Positions 7,042 to 14,961 of a DNA stretch of 64,000 nucleotides are shown here, piece after piece (position 1 is the stretch's first letter; every line of letters begins with the position of its first letter). Position numbers and translations under genes: made by a program. The notes under the pieces were generated by a model that saw only the letters and a program-made list of their open reading frames with translations, searched no databases and was not told where the DNA came from. The stretch comes from Oceanobacter kriegii DSM 6294 (GTDB lineage Bacteria; Pseudomonadota; Gammaproteobacteria; Pseudomonadales; Oceanobacteraceae), in contig NZ_KE383931.1 of NCBI RefSeq assembly GCF_000422845.1, positions 298,126 through 362,125 on the forward strand, read 5' to 3'.

Positions 7042-7614
7042 ATGGCAGAAAAAACCACCCGAGGCCGCCCGTCCAAAATCGACCAGCTGCCAGACCAGGT
7101 GCGCGCATTTCTGGATGCCGCGCTGCGCGATCCGGCCAACAGCCAAGACGACATTCTGGCAGAAGTTAACCGCCAGCTGACCGACATTGGCGTTGACGAA
7201 TCCGACCAGATCAGCCGTTCCGGCCTGAACCGCTACGCCACCAAGATGGCCAAGATCGGCAAGAAAATGCAGGAGCGTCAGGCCACCGCCAACGCGTGGG
7301 TGGCCAAGCTGGGCGAAAAGCCCACCGGCGATATTGGCAAGTTATTGATTCAAATGACCCAGACCATGGCATTCGATGTGGCCGAAGCTGCGCTGGACGA
7401 AGAAGACCCGGCCAGCTTGGGGCTGATTAAGGAACTCGCGCTGACGGTTCAGCGGCTGGAGAAGGCCAGCATGGACAGCCTCAAACGTGAAAAAGAGATC
7501 CGCAAAGCCTTTGCCGAAGAAGCCGCCAGCGCGGCAGAAAAAGTCGCTACGGCAGCAGGTCTGACGCGCGAAGCCGTGACAACCATCAAGAACGACATTC
7601 TGGGGATTGCGTGA
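7042..7614 (+). CDS. DUF3486 family protein, small terminase subunit (Mu gp27-like)
   Basis: Encodes 190 residues from ATG 7042. The N-terminal RGRPSKIDQLPDQVRAFLDAALR is the DNA-binding helix-turn-helix typical of DUF3486. It is followed by long helices and a basic, alanine-rich C-terminus. In Mu the equivalent protein recognises packaging sequences near the left end and recruits the large subunit. A 41-codon gene and then the large terminase follow, consistent with a packaging operon. Confidence 0.88.
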   Translation: MAEKTTRGRPSKIDQLPDQVRAFLDAALRDPANSQDDILAEVNRQLTDIGVDESDQISRSGLNRYATKMAKIGKKMQERQATANAWVAKLGEKPTGDIGKLLIQMTQTMAFDVAEAALDEEDPASLGLIKELALTVQRLEKASMDSLKREKEIRKAFAEEAASAAEKVATAAGLTREAVTTIKNDILGIA

Positions 7615-7739
7615 TGGATATTCCGACCCTTTGTTCAGCTGATTTGGTGGTGGCTGCTAAGCACCTTTCCGATGGCATGTTCCATATTGGATTTGGTATC
7701 GCACTTGCCGGATTGTTTAACGGTTTGCTCCGAAAATGA
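7614..7739 (+). CDS. Very small membrane-like protein between terminase genes
   Basis: A 41-residue frame (MDIPTLCSADLVVAAKHL...) starts on the last base of the DUF3486 stop and ends in an ATGA overlap with the large terminase. The C-terminal half (MFHIGFGIALAGLFNGLLRK) is hydrophobic and could span a membrane. Exact tiling of the gap and coupling at both ends support expression. Function unknown. Confidence 0.5.
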   Translation: MDIPTLCSADLVVAAKHLSDGMFHIGFGIALAGLFNGLLRK

Positions 7740-9274
7740 ACGCTCCCGCCTATATCCCCTACGACGAAAACGAGCTGCTGCTGGGCTACCAGAAACGCTG
7801 GATCGCTGACGAGTCGCCACTCAAAATCGCCGAAAAATCCCGCCGGACAGGCATCACCTGGGCCGAAGCCGCCGACGCCTGTTTGACCGCCAGCGCTGCC
7901 AAAAGCGCTGGGGGCACCAACCATTTTTACGTGGGCTCCAACAAAGAGATGGCCCGCGAATTTATCGACGCCGTTGCCATGTGGGCCAAAGCCTTTAATA
8001 AGGCAGCGGGCGACATTCAGGAAGAGCTGTTTATTGAAGACGGTAAGGATGGCAAAGAGATCCTTACCTTTGTCGTCCATTTTGCTAGCGGCTTCAAAGT
8101 GCAGGCGCTGTCCAGCAATCCAAGCAACCTGCGCGGCATGCAAGGCAACGTCACGATTGACGAAGCCGCATTCCACGAACGCCTGGCCGAAGTGCTCAAA
8201 GCCGCTCTGGCACTCACCATGTGGGGCGCGAAAGTCCGGCTGATCAGCACACACAACGGCACTGAAAACCTGTTTAACGAGCTGATCAACGACAGCCGAG
8301 CAGGCAAAAAAGACTACAGCATCCACCGCATTACGCTGGACGATGCTTGCCGCGAAGGCCTCTATAAACGTATCTGTCAACGTATTGGTCAGCCGTGGAG
8401 TCAGGCTGCTGAAGACAAATGGACGGCAGACTTGCTGCGCGCCACCGCCAGCGAAGACGATGCGTTAGAAGAATACTACTGCGTACCCAAAGCCGGTGGA
8501 GGTGCCTACATCAGTCGTGCCCAGATTGAAGCCTGTATGCACACAGCCCCGGTGATTCGGTTTGAAGGTTCTGCTGAGTTCAACGGCTGGCCCGAACACC
8601 TGCGCGAAGCCGAGATGCGCGACTGGTGCGAAGAACACCTGCTGCCACTGCTGCAAACCCTCAACCCCAAAAGCCAGCACGCTTTCGGGGAAGACTTTGC
8701 CCGCAGCGGCGACTTCACCGTGCTGGCCCCCATGGAACTGACCCAGCAGCTAGAGCGGCATGTGCCGTTTCTGGTGGAACTCAAGAACGTGCCGTTCAAA
8801 CAGCAAGAGCAAGTCGTTAACTACCTGTGCGATCGCTTGCCGCGTTTCATGGCAGGCGCACTGGATGCCCGAGGCAATGGCCAATATCTGGCCGAGCAAA
8901 CCCGCTACCGATATGGCTCAGGCCGCATCGAAGCCGTGATGCTCAGCCAAAGCTGGTACCTCGACAACATGCCCCGCTTCAAGGCCGCCTTTGAAGACCA
9001 AACCATTCGCATCCCACGCGATGCCGATGTGCTGTCCGACATGCGCGCCATCCAAGTCATCAAGGGCATTCCGAAAATCCCCGAAGGCAAAACCGACGAC
9101 AAGAAAGAGCGCCACGGTGACGCCGCCATCGCATTAGCGTTGGCGTACTACGCCACCACCATGGAAATGGAGCACTTCGGCTACCACGCCGTGCCCAAGG
9201 CCACCAACCAACAACCCGACCAACATCAGCGCCAGATTAAAACCACTGGCGGCTTCCGTCGCGGCTGCCTGTAA
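7736..9274 (+). CDS. Terminase large subunit (Mu gp28-like)
   Basis: Encodes 512 residues, the usual length. The ATPase domain shows a Walker-A-like segment EKSRRTGITW (about residues 33-42), a Walker B VTIDEAAF (about 140) and the coupling motif STHNGT. The C-terminal RNase-H-type nuclease domain has GEDFARSGDFTVLAP (about 318) and later acidic residues (DARGNGQ, ERHGDAAIALALA). It forms the packaging motor at the portal and makes the headful cut. The start overlaps the small upstream gene by ATGA. Confidence 0.95.
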   Translation: MNAPAYIPYDENELLLGYQKRWIADESPLKIAEKSRRTGITWAEAADACLTASAAKSAGGTNHFYVGSNKEMAREFIDAVAMWAKAFNKAAGDIQEELFIEDGKDGKEILTFVVHFASGFKVQALSSNPSNLRGMQGNVTIDEAAFHERLAEVLKAALALTMWGAKVRLISTHNGTENLFNELINDSRAGKKDYSIHRITLDDACREGLYKRICQRIGQPWSQAAEDKWTADLLRATASEDDALEEYYCVPKAGGGAYISRAQIEACMHTAPVIRFEGSAEFNGWPEHLREAEMRDWCEEHLLPLLQTLNPKSQHAFGEDFARSGDFTVLAPMELTQQLERHVPFLVELKNVPFKQQEQVVNYLCDRLPRFMAGALDARGNGQYLAEQTRYRYGSGRIEAVMLSQSWYLDNMPRFKAAFEDQTIRIPRDADVLSDMRAIQVIKGIPKIPEGKTDDKKERHGDAAIALALAYYATTMEMEHFGYHAVPKATNQQPDQHQRQIKTTGGFRRGCL

Positions 9275-9307
9275 GCCGCCCTTTAACACCCATTAAAGAG
9301 GCCGTAT

Positions 9308-10933
9308 ATGGCTGACGCCACCATCCTTGACCACAACGGTCAGCCCTTCAAAAAAGCCGAACTCAGCCGTCAGGTTGCTGCCCCCAGCATGACCGGCATT
9401 CGCAACATCTGGAACTTCGGAACCCAGGCCGAATGGCTCAGCCCTGAACGACTGGCCGCCATACTGCGCGATGCCGCCGAAGGCGACGCCGATGCCTATT
9501 TAACGTTGGCTGAAGAAATCGAAGAACGCGATCCGCACTACGCCAGTGTGCTGGGTACCCGCAAGCGGGCCGTCAGCGGCTTGCCCACCATGGTCGAAGC
9601 CGCAACCGACGATGCCAGAGATCAGGAAATCGCGGACGCCGTGCGCGTACTGATCCGCCGTCCTGAATTCCACGACATGGCCGACGACCTGCTGGACGCG
9701 CTAGGCAAAGGATTCTCGGCGGTCGAAATGAACTGGGACACCAAGCATCAGCCGTGGGAGCCACGCACCCGCAACGAAAAGGTCGACGGTGAATGGCAAG
9801 AGGTGGAAGGTTACGAACACCGCGACCCGCGCTTCTTTCGTTTCGACCGCATCACCGGCAAGCAGCTGCGCATCAAAGACGAAGCCAACATGCTCAATGG
9901 TCTGCCGTTGCCACCGCACAAGTTCATCGTGCATAAGCCGCGCTTGAAAACGGGCCTGCCGATCCGTGGCGGTTTGGCCCGCCTGGTCGCGGTGTCTTAT
10001 ATGTGCAAAAGCTACTCGCTGACAGACTGGCTGGCGTTTGCCGAAGTGTTTGGCATGCCGCTGCGCGTGGGCCGCTACAACCCCAACGCCACCCAGTCCG
10101 ACATCAACACGCTGGTGAACGCCATTGCCAACATCGGCACCGATGCCGCTGCTGCCATCCCCGACACCATGCGGATTGATTTTGAATCCCCCGGCAACAG
10201 CACCGGCGGCGCGGACCTGTTCAAGAACCTTGCCGAGTGGCTGGATAAACAGGTTTCCAAGGCCGTCCTGGGGCAAACAGCAACGACCGAAGGCACACCC
10301 GGCCGCCTGGGCAACGAAGATGCCCAGGACGAAGTGCGAAACGACATCCTCAAGGCTGATGCTCGTCAGCTCAGCAACACCATCAACAAACACCTGGTAC
10401 GCTCGTTCGTGGACCTCAACTTCGGCCCGCAAGAGCAATACCCACGGGTTGAGTTCCAGGTGGTTGAAAGCGAAGACACCACCGCACTGGTGCAAAACGT
10501 GAAAGAGCTGGTGCCGCTGGGGCTAAAAGTAGAAGCCAGCGTCATGCGCGATCGACTGGGCCTGCCAGATCCCGAAGAAGGGGCCGAGCTGCTGGCCATG
10601 CCACAGCAGTCGCAACCGCCAACCACGTCCGCATTGAACAGCCAGCAGTCGTGCCAGTGCGGCCACTGCCATGGAACAGCAATGAACCGCGAGCAACCCG
10701 CCGTAGAACGATCGCTGGACGAACTGGAGCAAGACGGCTTGGCCAGTTGGCAACAGCAAATGGACCCGGTACTGCAACCGATCCGCGACTTGCTGGAGTT
10801 GGTCGACACGGCCGAAGACTTTGCCGCAGGCCTGCAAGACCTGCTGGATGAAATGGACGACAGCGATCTGGTCAGCAAGCTGGCGCGGCAGCTGTATCTT
10901 GCAAACGGCGCGGGTGAAGGAGCCAACGACTGA
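9308..10933 (+). CDS. DUF935 portal protein (Mu gp29-like)
   Basis: Encodes 541 residues. The family segments are intact: ILRDAAEGDADAYLTLAEEIEERDPHYASVLGTRKRAV near the N-terminus, GFSAVEMNWD, the HKFIVHKPR strand, GMPLRVGRY, and the C-terminal GLKVEASVMRDRLGLPDPEEGAELL. Portal proteins form the dodecameric ring at one head vertex through which DNA enters and to which the tail joins. The tail of the protein is acidic with a small Cys cluster (CQCGHC) that may bind metal. It overlaps the minor head gene by one base. Confidence 0.95.
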   Translation: MADATILDHNGQPFKKAELSRQVAAPSMTGIRNIWNFGTQAEWLSPERLAAILRDAAEGDADAYLTLAEEIEERDPHYASVLGTRKRAVSGLPTMVEAATDDARDQEIADAVRVLIRRPEFHDMADDLLDALGKGFSAVEMNWDTKHQPWEPRTRNEKVDGEWQEVEGYEHRDPRFFRFDRITGKQLRIKDEANMLNGLPLPPHKFIVHKPRLKTGLPIRGGLARLVAVSYMCKSYSLTDWLAFAEVFGMPLRVGRYNPNATQSDINTLVNAIANIGTDAAAAIPDTMRIDFESPGNSTGGADLFKNLAEWLDKQVSKAVLGQTATTEGTPGRLGNEDAQDEVRNDILKADARQLSNTINKHLVRSFVDLNFGPQEQYPRVEFQVVESEDTTALVQNVKELVPLGLKVEASVMRDRLGLPDPEEGAELLAMPQQSQPPTTSALNSQQSCQCGHCHGTAMNREQPAVERSLDELEQDGLASWQQQMDPVLQPIRDLLELVDTAEDFAAGLQDLLDEMDDSDLVSKLARQLYLANGAGEGAND

Positions 10934-12459
10934 TGGCCAGCTATCGCTTCAGCGCCACGCCCCCCAAAGAGGCGCAGGCATGGTTCCGTGCCAAAGGGTT
11001 TAAGCCAGCGTTTGATCATCGCGAAGTGTGGAAAGAGCAACACAGCCACGCCTTTACCGTGGCCAAGGCCATGAAGATGGACGTGCTCACCAGTATTCGT
11101 GAATCGCTGGACGGCGCATTGGCCAACGGCAAAACCTTCGCCCAATGGAAAAAAGAGCTGCAGCCAGAATTGGAGCGTTTGGGATGGTGGGGCAAGCAGG
11201 AAATGACCGACCCGGTCACGGGTGAAATCCGTGAGGTGCAGCTTGGCAGCCCGCGCCGGCTTAAAACCATCTACAACACCAACCTGCGCACCGCTCGTGC
11301 GGCTGGCCAGTGGCAACGCATCCAACGCAGCAAGCGCGCCATGCCGTACTTGGTGTACGAGCTGGGGCCGTCTGAACAACACCGACGCGAGCACGTATCC
11401 TGGGCAGGTATTCTGTTACCAGCGGACGACCCATGGTGGCAAACCCATTACCCGCCCAATGGCTGGGGCTGTAAGTGCCGCATCCGCCAAGTGTCCAAAC
11501 GCGAATACGACCGCCTGAAAGCGTCAGGAAACTACCTGACCACAGCACCCAAAATAACCACCAAAGAATGGACCAACGGCCGCACGGGCGAAGTGCTGCA
11601 AGTGCCCAAAGGCATCGACCCCGGTTGGGACCACAACCCCGGCATGCACCAGAGCAAGGCGTTGGCAGACAACGAGCAGCGCAGTCAGCAGGCGATGGAT
11701 AAGGCACTGGATGTACCTGTGCCCAAGCCTGAGTTCAAACCCCAAAAAACCACCAAGGCAGCCGCGCAATGGGCCGTTGAAGCCAACCTGGCCGACGTTG
11801 CCGACTATGCTGGAGTCAAACCAGAAGTTGCCAATGCCTGGAACGAATCCTTGTGGGATCACCTGCAGGAGTTCCCAGCCTTGCGTGACAACCAAAAGTT
11901 TGTCGGCACCGGTCAGGGGCAATTTGCCCGCTACCATCAAATTCAGGTGGAGCGTGCAGTGCAACGCGCGGTCGAAAAAGGTCTGGATGAAGATCTGGCA
12001 CGAACATGGGCCAAGCGATCGGTCAAAAAGCCCAAGGTATCCAGCCGAACCTATGCCCATTCCTGGTCGCAACCCGATGTTGCTGGCGTTACAGTAAACA
12101 AGGTATGGGGGAAAGATCCGGCATTCTGGAAAGAGCAACTGCAGAATGACATGTCCGCACGATTCCACCCTGTGGGTTGCAACACCATCCGCAGCGTGGT
12201 TGACCATGAATTAGCGCACCAGATCGACGACCTGCTAAAGCTGCGCGACGACCCCGAAGTTCAAACGTTATTCAAGCAAGCTCGCGATGCGGGCATGGCG
12301 ACAGAGGTTTCAAGATATGCCGACACCAACATCAAAGAGTTCATCGCCGAATGCTGGGCAGAAGCGTGCAACAACCCAAGCCCGCGAACTTACGCCAGCC
12401 GAATTGCAGCAGTTGTCCGAACTCGGTATCGAAGACAGTTTGGTGAAGGATCTGAATGA
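10933..12459 (+). CDS. Phage head morphogenesis protein (gpF-like) with C-terminal metallopeptidase-like domain
   Basis: Encodes 508 residues. The first about 270 are the Mu gpF / SPP1 gp7 minor head fold: PPKEAQAWFRAKG, RRLKTIYNTNLRTARAAGQW and the PPNGWGCKCRIRQVSKREYDR motif. From about residue 275 an extra domain of about 230 residues follows. It contains HELAH (425-429) and downstream EFIAECWAEA (469-477), the spacing of HExxH zinc metallopeptidases with a third glutamate ligand. Mu-like gpF proteins elsewhere carry variable C-terminal toxin-like domains, so this fits an injected effector or a maturation enzyme. Enzyme activity is inferred from the motif alone. GC and codon use resemble the rest of the head block. 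Confidence 0.85.
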   Translation: MASYRFSATPPKEAQAWFRAKGFKPAFDHREVWKEQHSHAFTVAKAMKMDVLTSIRESLDGALANGKTFAQWKKELQPELERLGWWGKQEMTDPVTGEIREVQLGSPRRLKTIYNTNLRTARAAGQWQRIQRSKRAMPYLVYELGPSEQHRREHVSWAGILLPADDPWWQTHYPPNGWGCKCRIRQVSKREYDRLKASGNYLTTAPKITTKEWTNGRTGEVLQVPKGIDPGWDHNPGMHQSKALADNEQRSQQAMDKALDVPVPKPEFKPQKTTKAAAQWAVEANLADVADYAGVKPEVANAWNESLWDHLQEFPALRDNQKFVGTGQGQFARYHQIQVERAVQRAVEKGLDEDLARTWAKRSVKKPKVSSRTYAHSWSQPDVAGVTVNKVWGKDPAFWKEQLQNDMSARFHPVGCNTIRSVVDHELAHQIDDLLKLRDDPEVQTLFKQARDAGMATEVSRYADTNIKEFIAECWAEACNNPSPRTYASRIAAVVRTRYRRQFGEGSE

Positions 12460-12556
12460 TCTGCCTGGCATCAGTCATGCGTCTGGTCCTGAAGAGCATC
12501 AACAAGAGATTGATCAGTGGATCAGGGATGGAGGGAAGTCAGAGGTGGAAGGCTAA
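12400..12556 (+). CDS. Possible short overlapping gene after gpF (start unclear)
   Basis: A frame +1 to gpF gives a protein-like sequence from about 12395 onward (LTPAELQQLSELGIEDSLVKD, DLPGISHASGPEEHQ), ending at TAA 12554-12556. TTG codons near 12406 and 12418 are possible starts; no clear ribosome site is seen. It may be a small accessory or immunity protein for the gpF-linked domain, or the displaced 3' end of a longer ancestral gpF frame. Both are inference. Confidence 0.3.
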
Positions 12557-12633
12557 TATTCGGCGTTGTGAGTAGATCTGATTGATTTTCTTGGTGGAGG
12601 CTTGGATAAATGATAAAAACTTGCTGAGTGGTG

Positions 12634-12670
12634 TTTTAAACGCCTTTTAAACGGCGCCTAGGTGGCGTCG
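12634..12670 (+). promoter_or_regulatory. Tandem TTTTAAACG repeats upstream of the 12700 cargo gene
   Basis: TTTTAAACGCC (12634-12644) is followed at once by TTTTAAACGGCGCC (12645-12658), then TAGGTGGCG. The CGCC/GGCG pairs can form two small hairpins. The pattern could be an operator or promoter element for the cargo gene; nothing proves it. Confidence 0.3.
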
Positions 12671-12699
12671 GTGGCAGAGTAGTCTCAAGGAGTCTGTGC

Positions 12700-13398
12700 A
12701 TGACAAGAGAATCAAGTGTTAACGAGTTATTGGACGATGTTGATGAGCTGCTGGCCAGTATTCACTCGGTTTATGAAGAAGCAACCGAAAGGGAAGAAAT
12801 ATCCAAAGTAGCAAGGCCCAAGGTGAAGAGCTGTCTGGAGCAATTGCGAAGTTGCTTAGACTACATTGCAATGGATTTATTTGAGCAAACAGCACCATCA
12901 AGATCTACTAGAGATGTTTATTTCCCATACGGCAAAAATAAGTCAACGTTTATTAGTGCTTTGAATAAAAGACTGCCCGGCCTGGATGACAGGCTAAAAG
13001 CCAAGGTTGAATCAATACAGCCACATCAGTGTGGCTCAAAGTGGTTATTGCAGCTTTGTAGGCTGACCAATGACAACAAGCACAAAGACCTGCAAGAACA
13101 GAATCGACAGAATAGCCCTGGCTCTATGACAGTATTGGGAAATGGAGCTGCAGCTGTCAGCGGTAGCGGTACGATATATCTCGGCGGGGCAATTATTAAT
13201 GGGAAAAAGTTGCCCGAAGGCTACAAATTGGATGCAGAAACTTCTGTGAGTGATTTGCAAGAAGGCCACTCAGTTCCTGTGGCCAGAAAGTATGAATGGG
13301 TGAAATTCGTAGTAAAAGGCACTGATATCGATGTACTTGATCTGCTCAGAACTTCGTGTGACAACATCAGAGCATTCTCAAACGATATTTATTCCTGA
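12700..13398 (+). CDS. Cargo gene of unknown function, helical (HEPN-like features)
   Basis: Encodes 232 residues, AT-richer than the flanking head genes, and lies between gpF and the protease gene where Mu has no equivalent. CAAGGAG (12687-12693) precedes ATG 12700. The N-terminal half is all helical with VKSCLEQLRSCLDYIAMDLF and the later CRLTNDNKHKDLQ, a pattern reminiscent of HEPN-type helical domains (R-x6-H). The C-terminal half is Gly-rich beta (VLGNGAAAVSGSGTIYLGGAI). No signal peptide. A lysogenic conversion or anti-phage role is a reasonable guess for an independently placed gene but has no direct proof. Confidence 0.6.
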   Translation: MTRESSVNELLDDVDELLASIHSVYEEATEREEISKVARPKVKSCLEQLRSCLDYIAMDLFEQTAPSRSTRDVYFPYGKNKSTFISALNKRLPGLDDRLKAKVESIQPHQCGSKWLLQLCRLTNDNKHKDLQEQNRQNSPGSMTVLGNGAAAVSGSGTIYLGGAIINGKKLPEGYKLDAETSVSDLQEGHSVPVARKYEWVKFVVKGTDIDVLDLLRTSCDNIRAFSNDIYS

Positions 13399-13422
13399 GC
13401 TGCCAGCCAGAAAAACCTCCAA

Positions 13423-13440
13423 CCCGCGTTAAACCACCCC
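13423..13440 (+). promoter_or_regulatory. Conserved 18-bp motif, copy 2
   Basis: CCCGCGTTAAACCACCCC matches the copy at 5302-5319 in 16 of 18 positions. It lies after the 12700 cargo gene and 28 bases before the protease gene. The shared placement suggests a phage control site. Confidence 0.4.
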
Positions 13441-13450
13441 TTCTGATTCT

Positions 13451-13467
13451 GGGGCCATCATGGCCCC
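13451..13467 (+). promoter_or_regulatory. Palindrome abutting the protease gene start
   Basis: GGGGCCATCATGGCCCC is a perfect inverted repeat with a single central base, and the next three bases are the ATG of the protease gene. It contains an ATG (13460) whose frame reads three codons and stops in an ATGA overlap with the true start. It may hide or couple the start; no other ribosome site is visible. Confidence 0.45.
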
Positions 13468-14490
13468 ATGACTACTTCAAACGCACTCCGCACAGCACTT
13501 TGCCAAGCCAGCCAAACCGAGCTGCTAACCGCGCTTTGTTTCGAGCTGCCTGCCGATGGCACCGTACCCGATTGGATCAAGCTGATTCCGGCGGGTGAAT
13601 TCCAGGGCTTTGACCAGCGCGCCTGGATCAACGACCAACCCGATCAGGTGCTGGCTGTGAGTCTTGATGGCCGCGACAAACCGCTCGACTGGGAGCACAG
13701 CACTCAGCTGAAAATCCCAAAAGGCGAAAAAGCACCGGCCGCTGGCTGGATTGACCAGCTCGAATCCCGCAATGGCGAGATCTGGGGTCATGTGTCCTGG
13801 AACGCCGCAGGCCGTGCTGACGTTGCCTCTGGCCAGTACAAATACTTTTCTCCTGTGTTCGATTACGAGCAAGCCACCGGCCGCGTAGTGCGCTTTGTAT
13901 CGGCTGGCCTCACTAACCGACCAAACCTGCTGTTGACCGCACTCAACGCCCAGCAATCCCTGAATCACTCACCCCCGGAGACCACCATGGAACTTTCAGA
14001 ATTCCTGAAGCTGCTGGCTGCTGCGTGGCAGCAACCAGACACACTGACCACCGATCAGGCGCTCAACCACGCCAAGCAGCTCAACACCGATCTGGCCACC
14101 GCTCGTAATGCGCAGCAGCCATCGCTGAGCCAATACGTACCCCGTGCCGACTACGACCAGGTACTGAACCGCGCCACCAACGCCGAGCAGCAGCTGGCCG
14201 ACAACGCCAAAGCCGAGCGTGATCAAGCCATTCAGGCCGAAGTCAACGACGCCATCGAAGCAGGCAAGATCGCGCCTGCCTCCAAAGATTTCTACGTGCG
14301 CGCCTGCAACCACGAAGGCGGTCTGGACGAATTCCGCAAGTTCATCGACGGCGCACCCGTCATTGCCGGTGCATCCGGGCTGGATACCAAAAAGCCAGCA
14401 GACACCAGCACCGCACTGAATGCCGAAGAGCAGAAGATTGCCGAGCTGTTTGGCAACTCCGCTGACGACCTGCAGAAGTACGGCGGCTAA
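13468..14490 (+). CDS. Mu gpI-like head maturation protease with internal scaffold
   Basis: Encodes 340 residues. The N-terminal about 170 residues form the protease (WIKLIPAGEFQGFD, DWEHSTQLKIPKGEKAPAAGWI, YKYFSPVFDY, GLTNRPNL), which trims head proteins during assembly. The C-terminal half is a helical scaffold-like region (MELSEFLKLLAAAWQQ ... VPRADYDQVLNRATNAEQQLADNAKAERDQA). As in Mu, where gene Z begins inside gene I, a good internal start is present at ATG 13987. The protein is followed by the decoration and major capsid genes. Confidence 0.92.
   Translation: MTTSNALRTALCQASQTELLTALCFELPADGTVPDWIKLIPAGEFQGFDQRAWINDQPDQVLAVSLDGRDKPLDWEHSTQLKIPKGEKAPAAGWIDQLESRNGEIWGHVSWNAAGRADVASGQYKYFSPVFDYEQATGRVVRFVSAGLTNRPNLLLTALNAQQSLNHSPPETTMELSEFLKLLAAAWQQPDTLTTDQALNHAKQLNTDLATARNAQQPSLSQYVPRADYDQVLNRATNAEQQLADNAKAERDQAIQAEVNDAIEAGKIAPASKDFYVRACNHEGGLDEFRKFIDGAPVIAGASGLDTKKPADTSTALNAEEQKIAELFGNSADDLQKYGG
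13987..14490 (+). CDS. Scaffold protein from an internal start (Mu gpZ-like)
   Basis: ATG 13987 is in frame with the protease gene (its residue 174) and is preceded by CCCGGAG at 13975-13981, a better ribosome site than that of the full gene. The product would be 167 residues of helical scaffold, used inside the prohead and then degraded. In Mu the scaffold Z is made in the same way from inside gene I. Evidence here is the site, the frame and the analogy. Confidence 0.65.
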   Translation: MELSEFLKLLAAAWQQPDTLTTDQALNHAKQLNTDLATARNAQQPSLSQYVPRADYDQVLNRATNAEQQLADNAKAERDQAIQAEVNDAIEAGKIAPASKDFYVRACNHEGGLDEFRKFIDGAPVIAGASGLDTKKPADTSTALNAEEQKIAELFGNSADDLQKYGG

Positions 14491-14528
14491 CCCTGTACTG
14501 ACACCCATTCGCCACTGAGGAACCCATC

Positions 14529-14930
14529 ATGGCACTGACCAAAGATCGCAACACCCCCATGCAAGACGCCGAACTGATCGCGGTTCCGGTTGCGTCTGGC
14601 GCTGTCTGCTATGCCGGTGGCCTCGCCACTGCCAACGCAACCGGCTACGCCACCCCCGGCGCAACCGCCACCACGCTGACCTACTTGGGTCGCTTTGACG
14701 AACAGGTCGACAACAGCGGCGGTGCTGACGGCGACCTGTTGGTGACGGTGCGTCGTGGCAAAGCGTTCAAGTGGAAGAACGCCGGCACCGATGCCGTCAC
14801 TCAGGCGAGCCTGGGAACGCCTTGCTACATCGTCGACGACGAAACCGTTGCCGCAACCGACGGCAGTTCCACGCGCTCCGCTGCTGGTGTGGTGGTGGCG
14901 ATCGAATCCGACGGCGTTTGGGTTGAATAA
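14529..14930 (+). CDS. Capsid decoration protein (DUF2190-like)
   Basis: Encodes 133 residues with a Gly/Ala/Thr-rich beta structure (VASGAVCYAGGLATANATGYATPG, TLTYLGRFDEQVDNSGG, AGVVVAIESDGVWVE) as in DUF2190 head decoration proteins. These bind the outside of the capsid lattice and stabilise it. It lies between the protease/scaffold and major capsid genes, the normal place. GAGGAA precedes ATG 14529. Confidence 0.82.
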   Translation: MALTKDRNTPMQDAELIAVPVASGAVCYAGGLATANATGYATPGATATTLTYLGRFDEQVDNSGGADGDLLVTVRRGKAFKWKNAGTDAVTQASLGTPCYIVDDETVAATDGSSTRSAAGVVVAIESDGVWVE

Positions 14931-14961
14931 CCCGATTAACCCTCTTTAAAGGAGCATTCAC

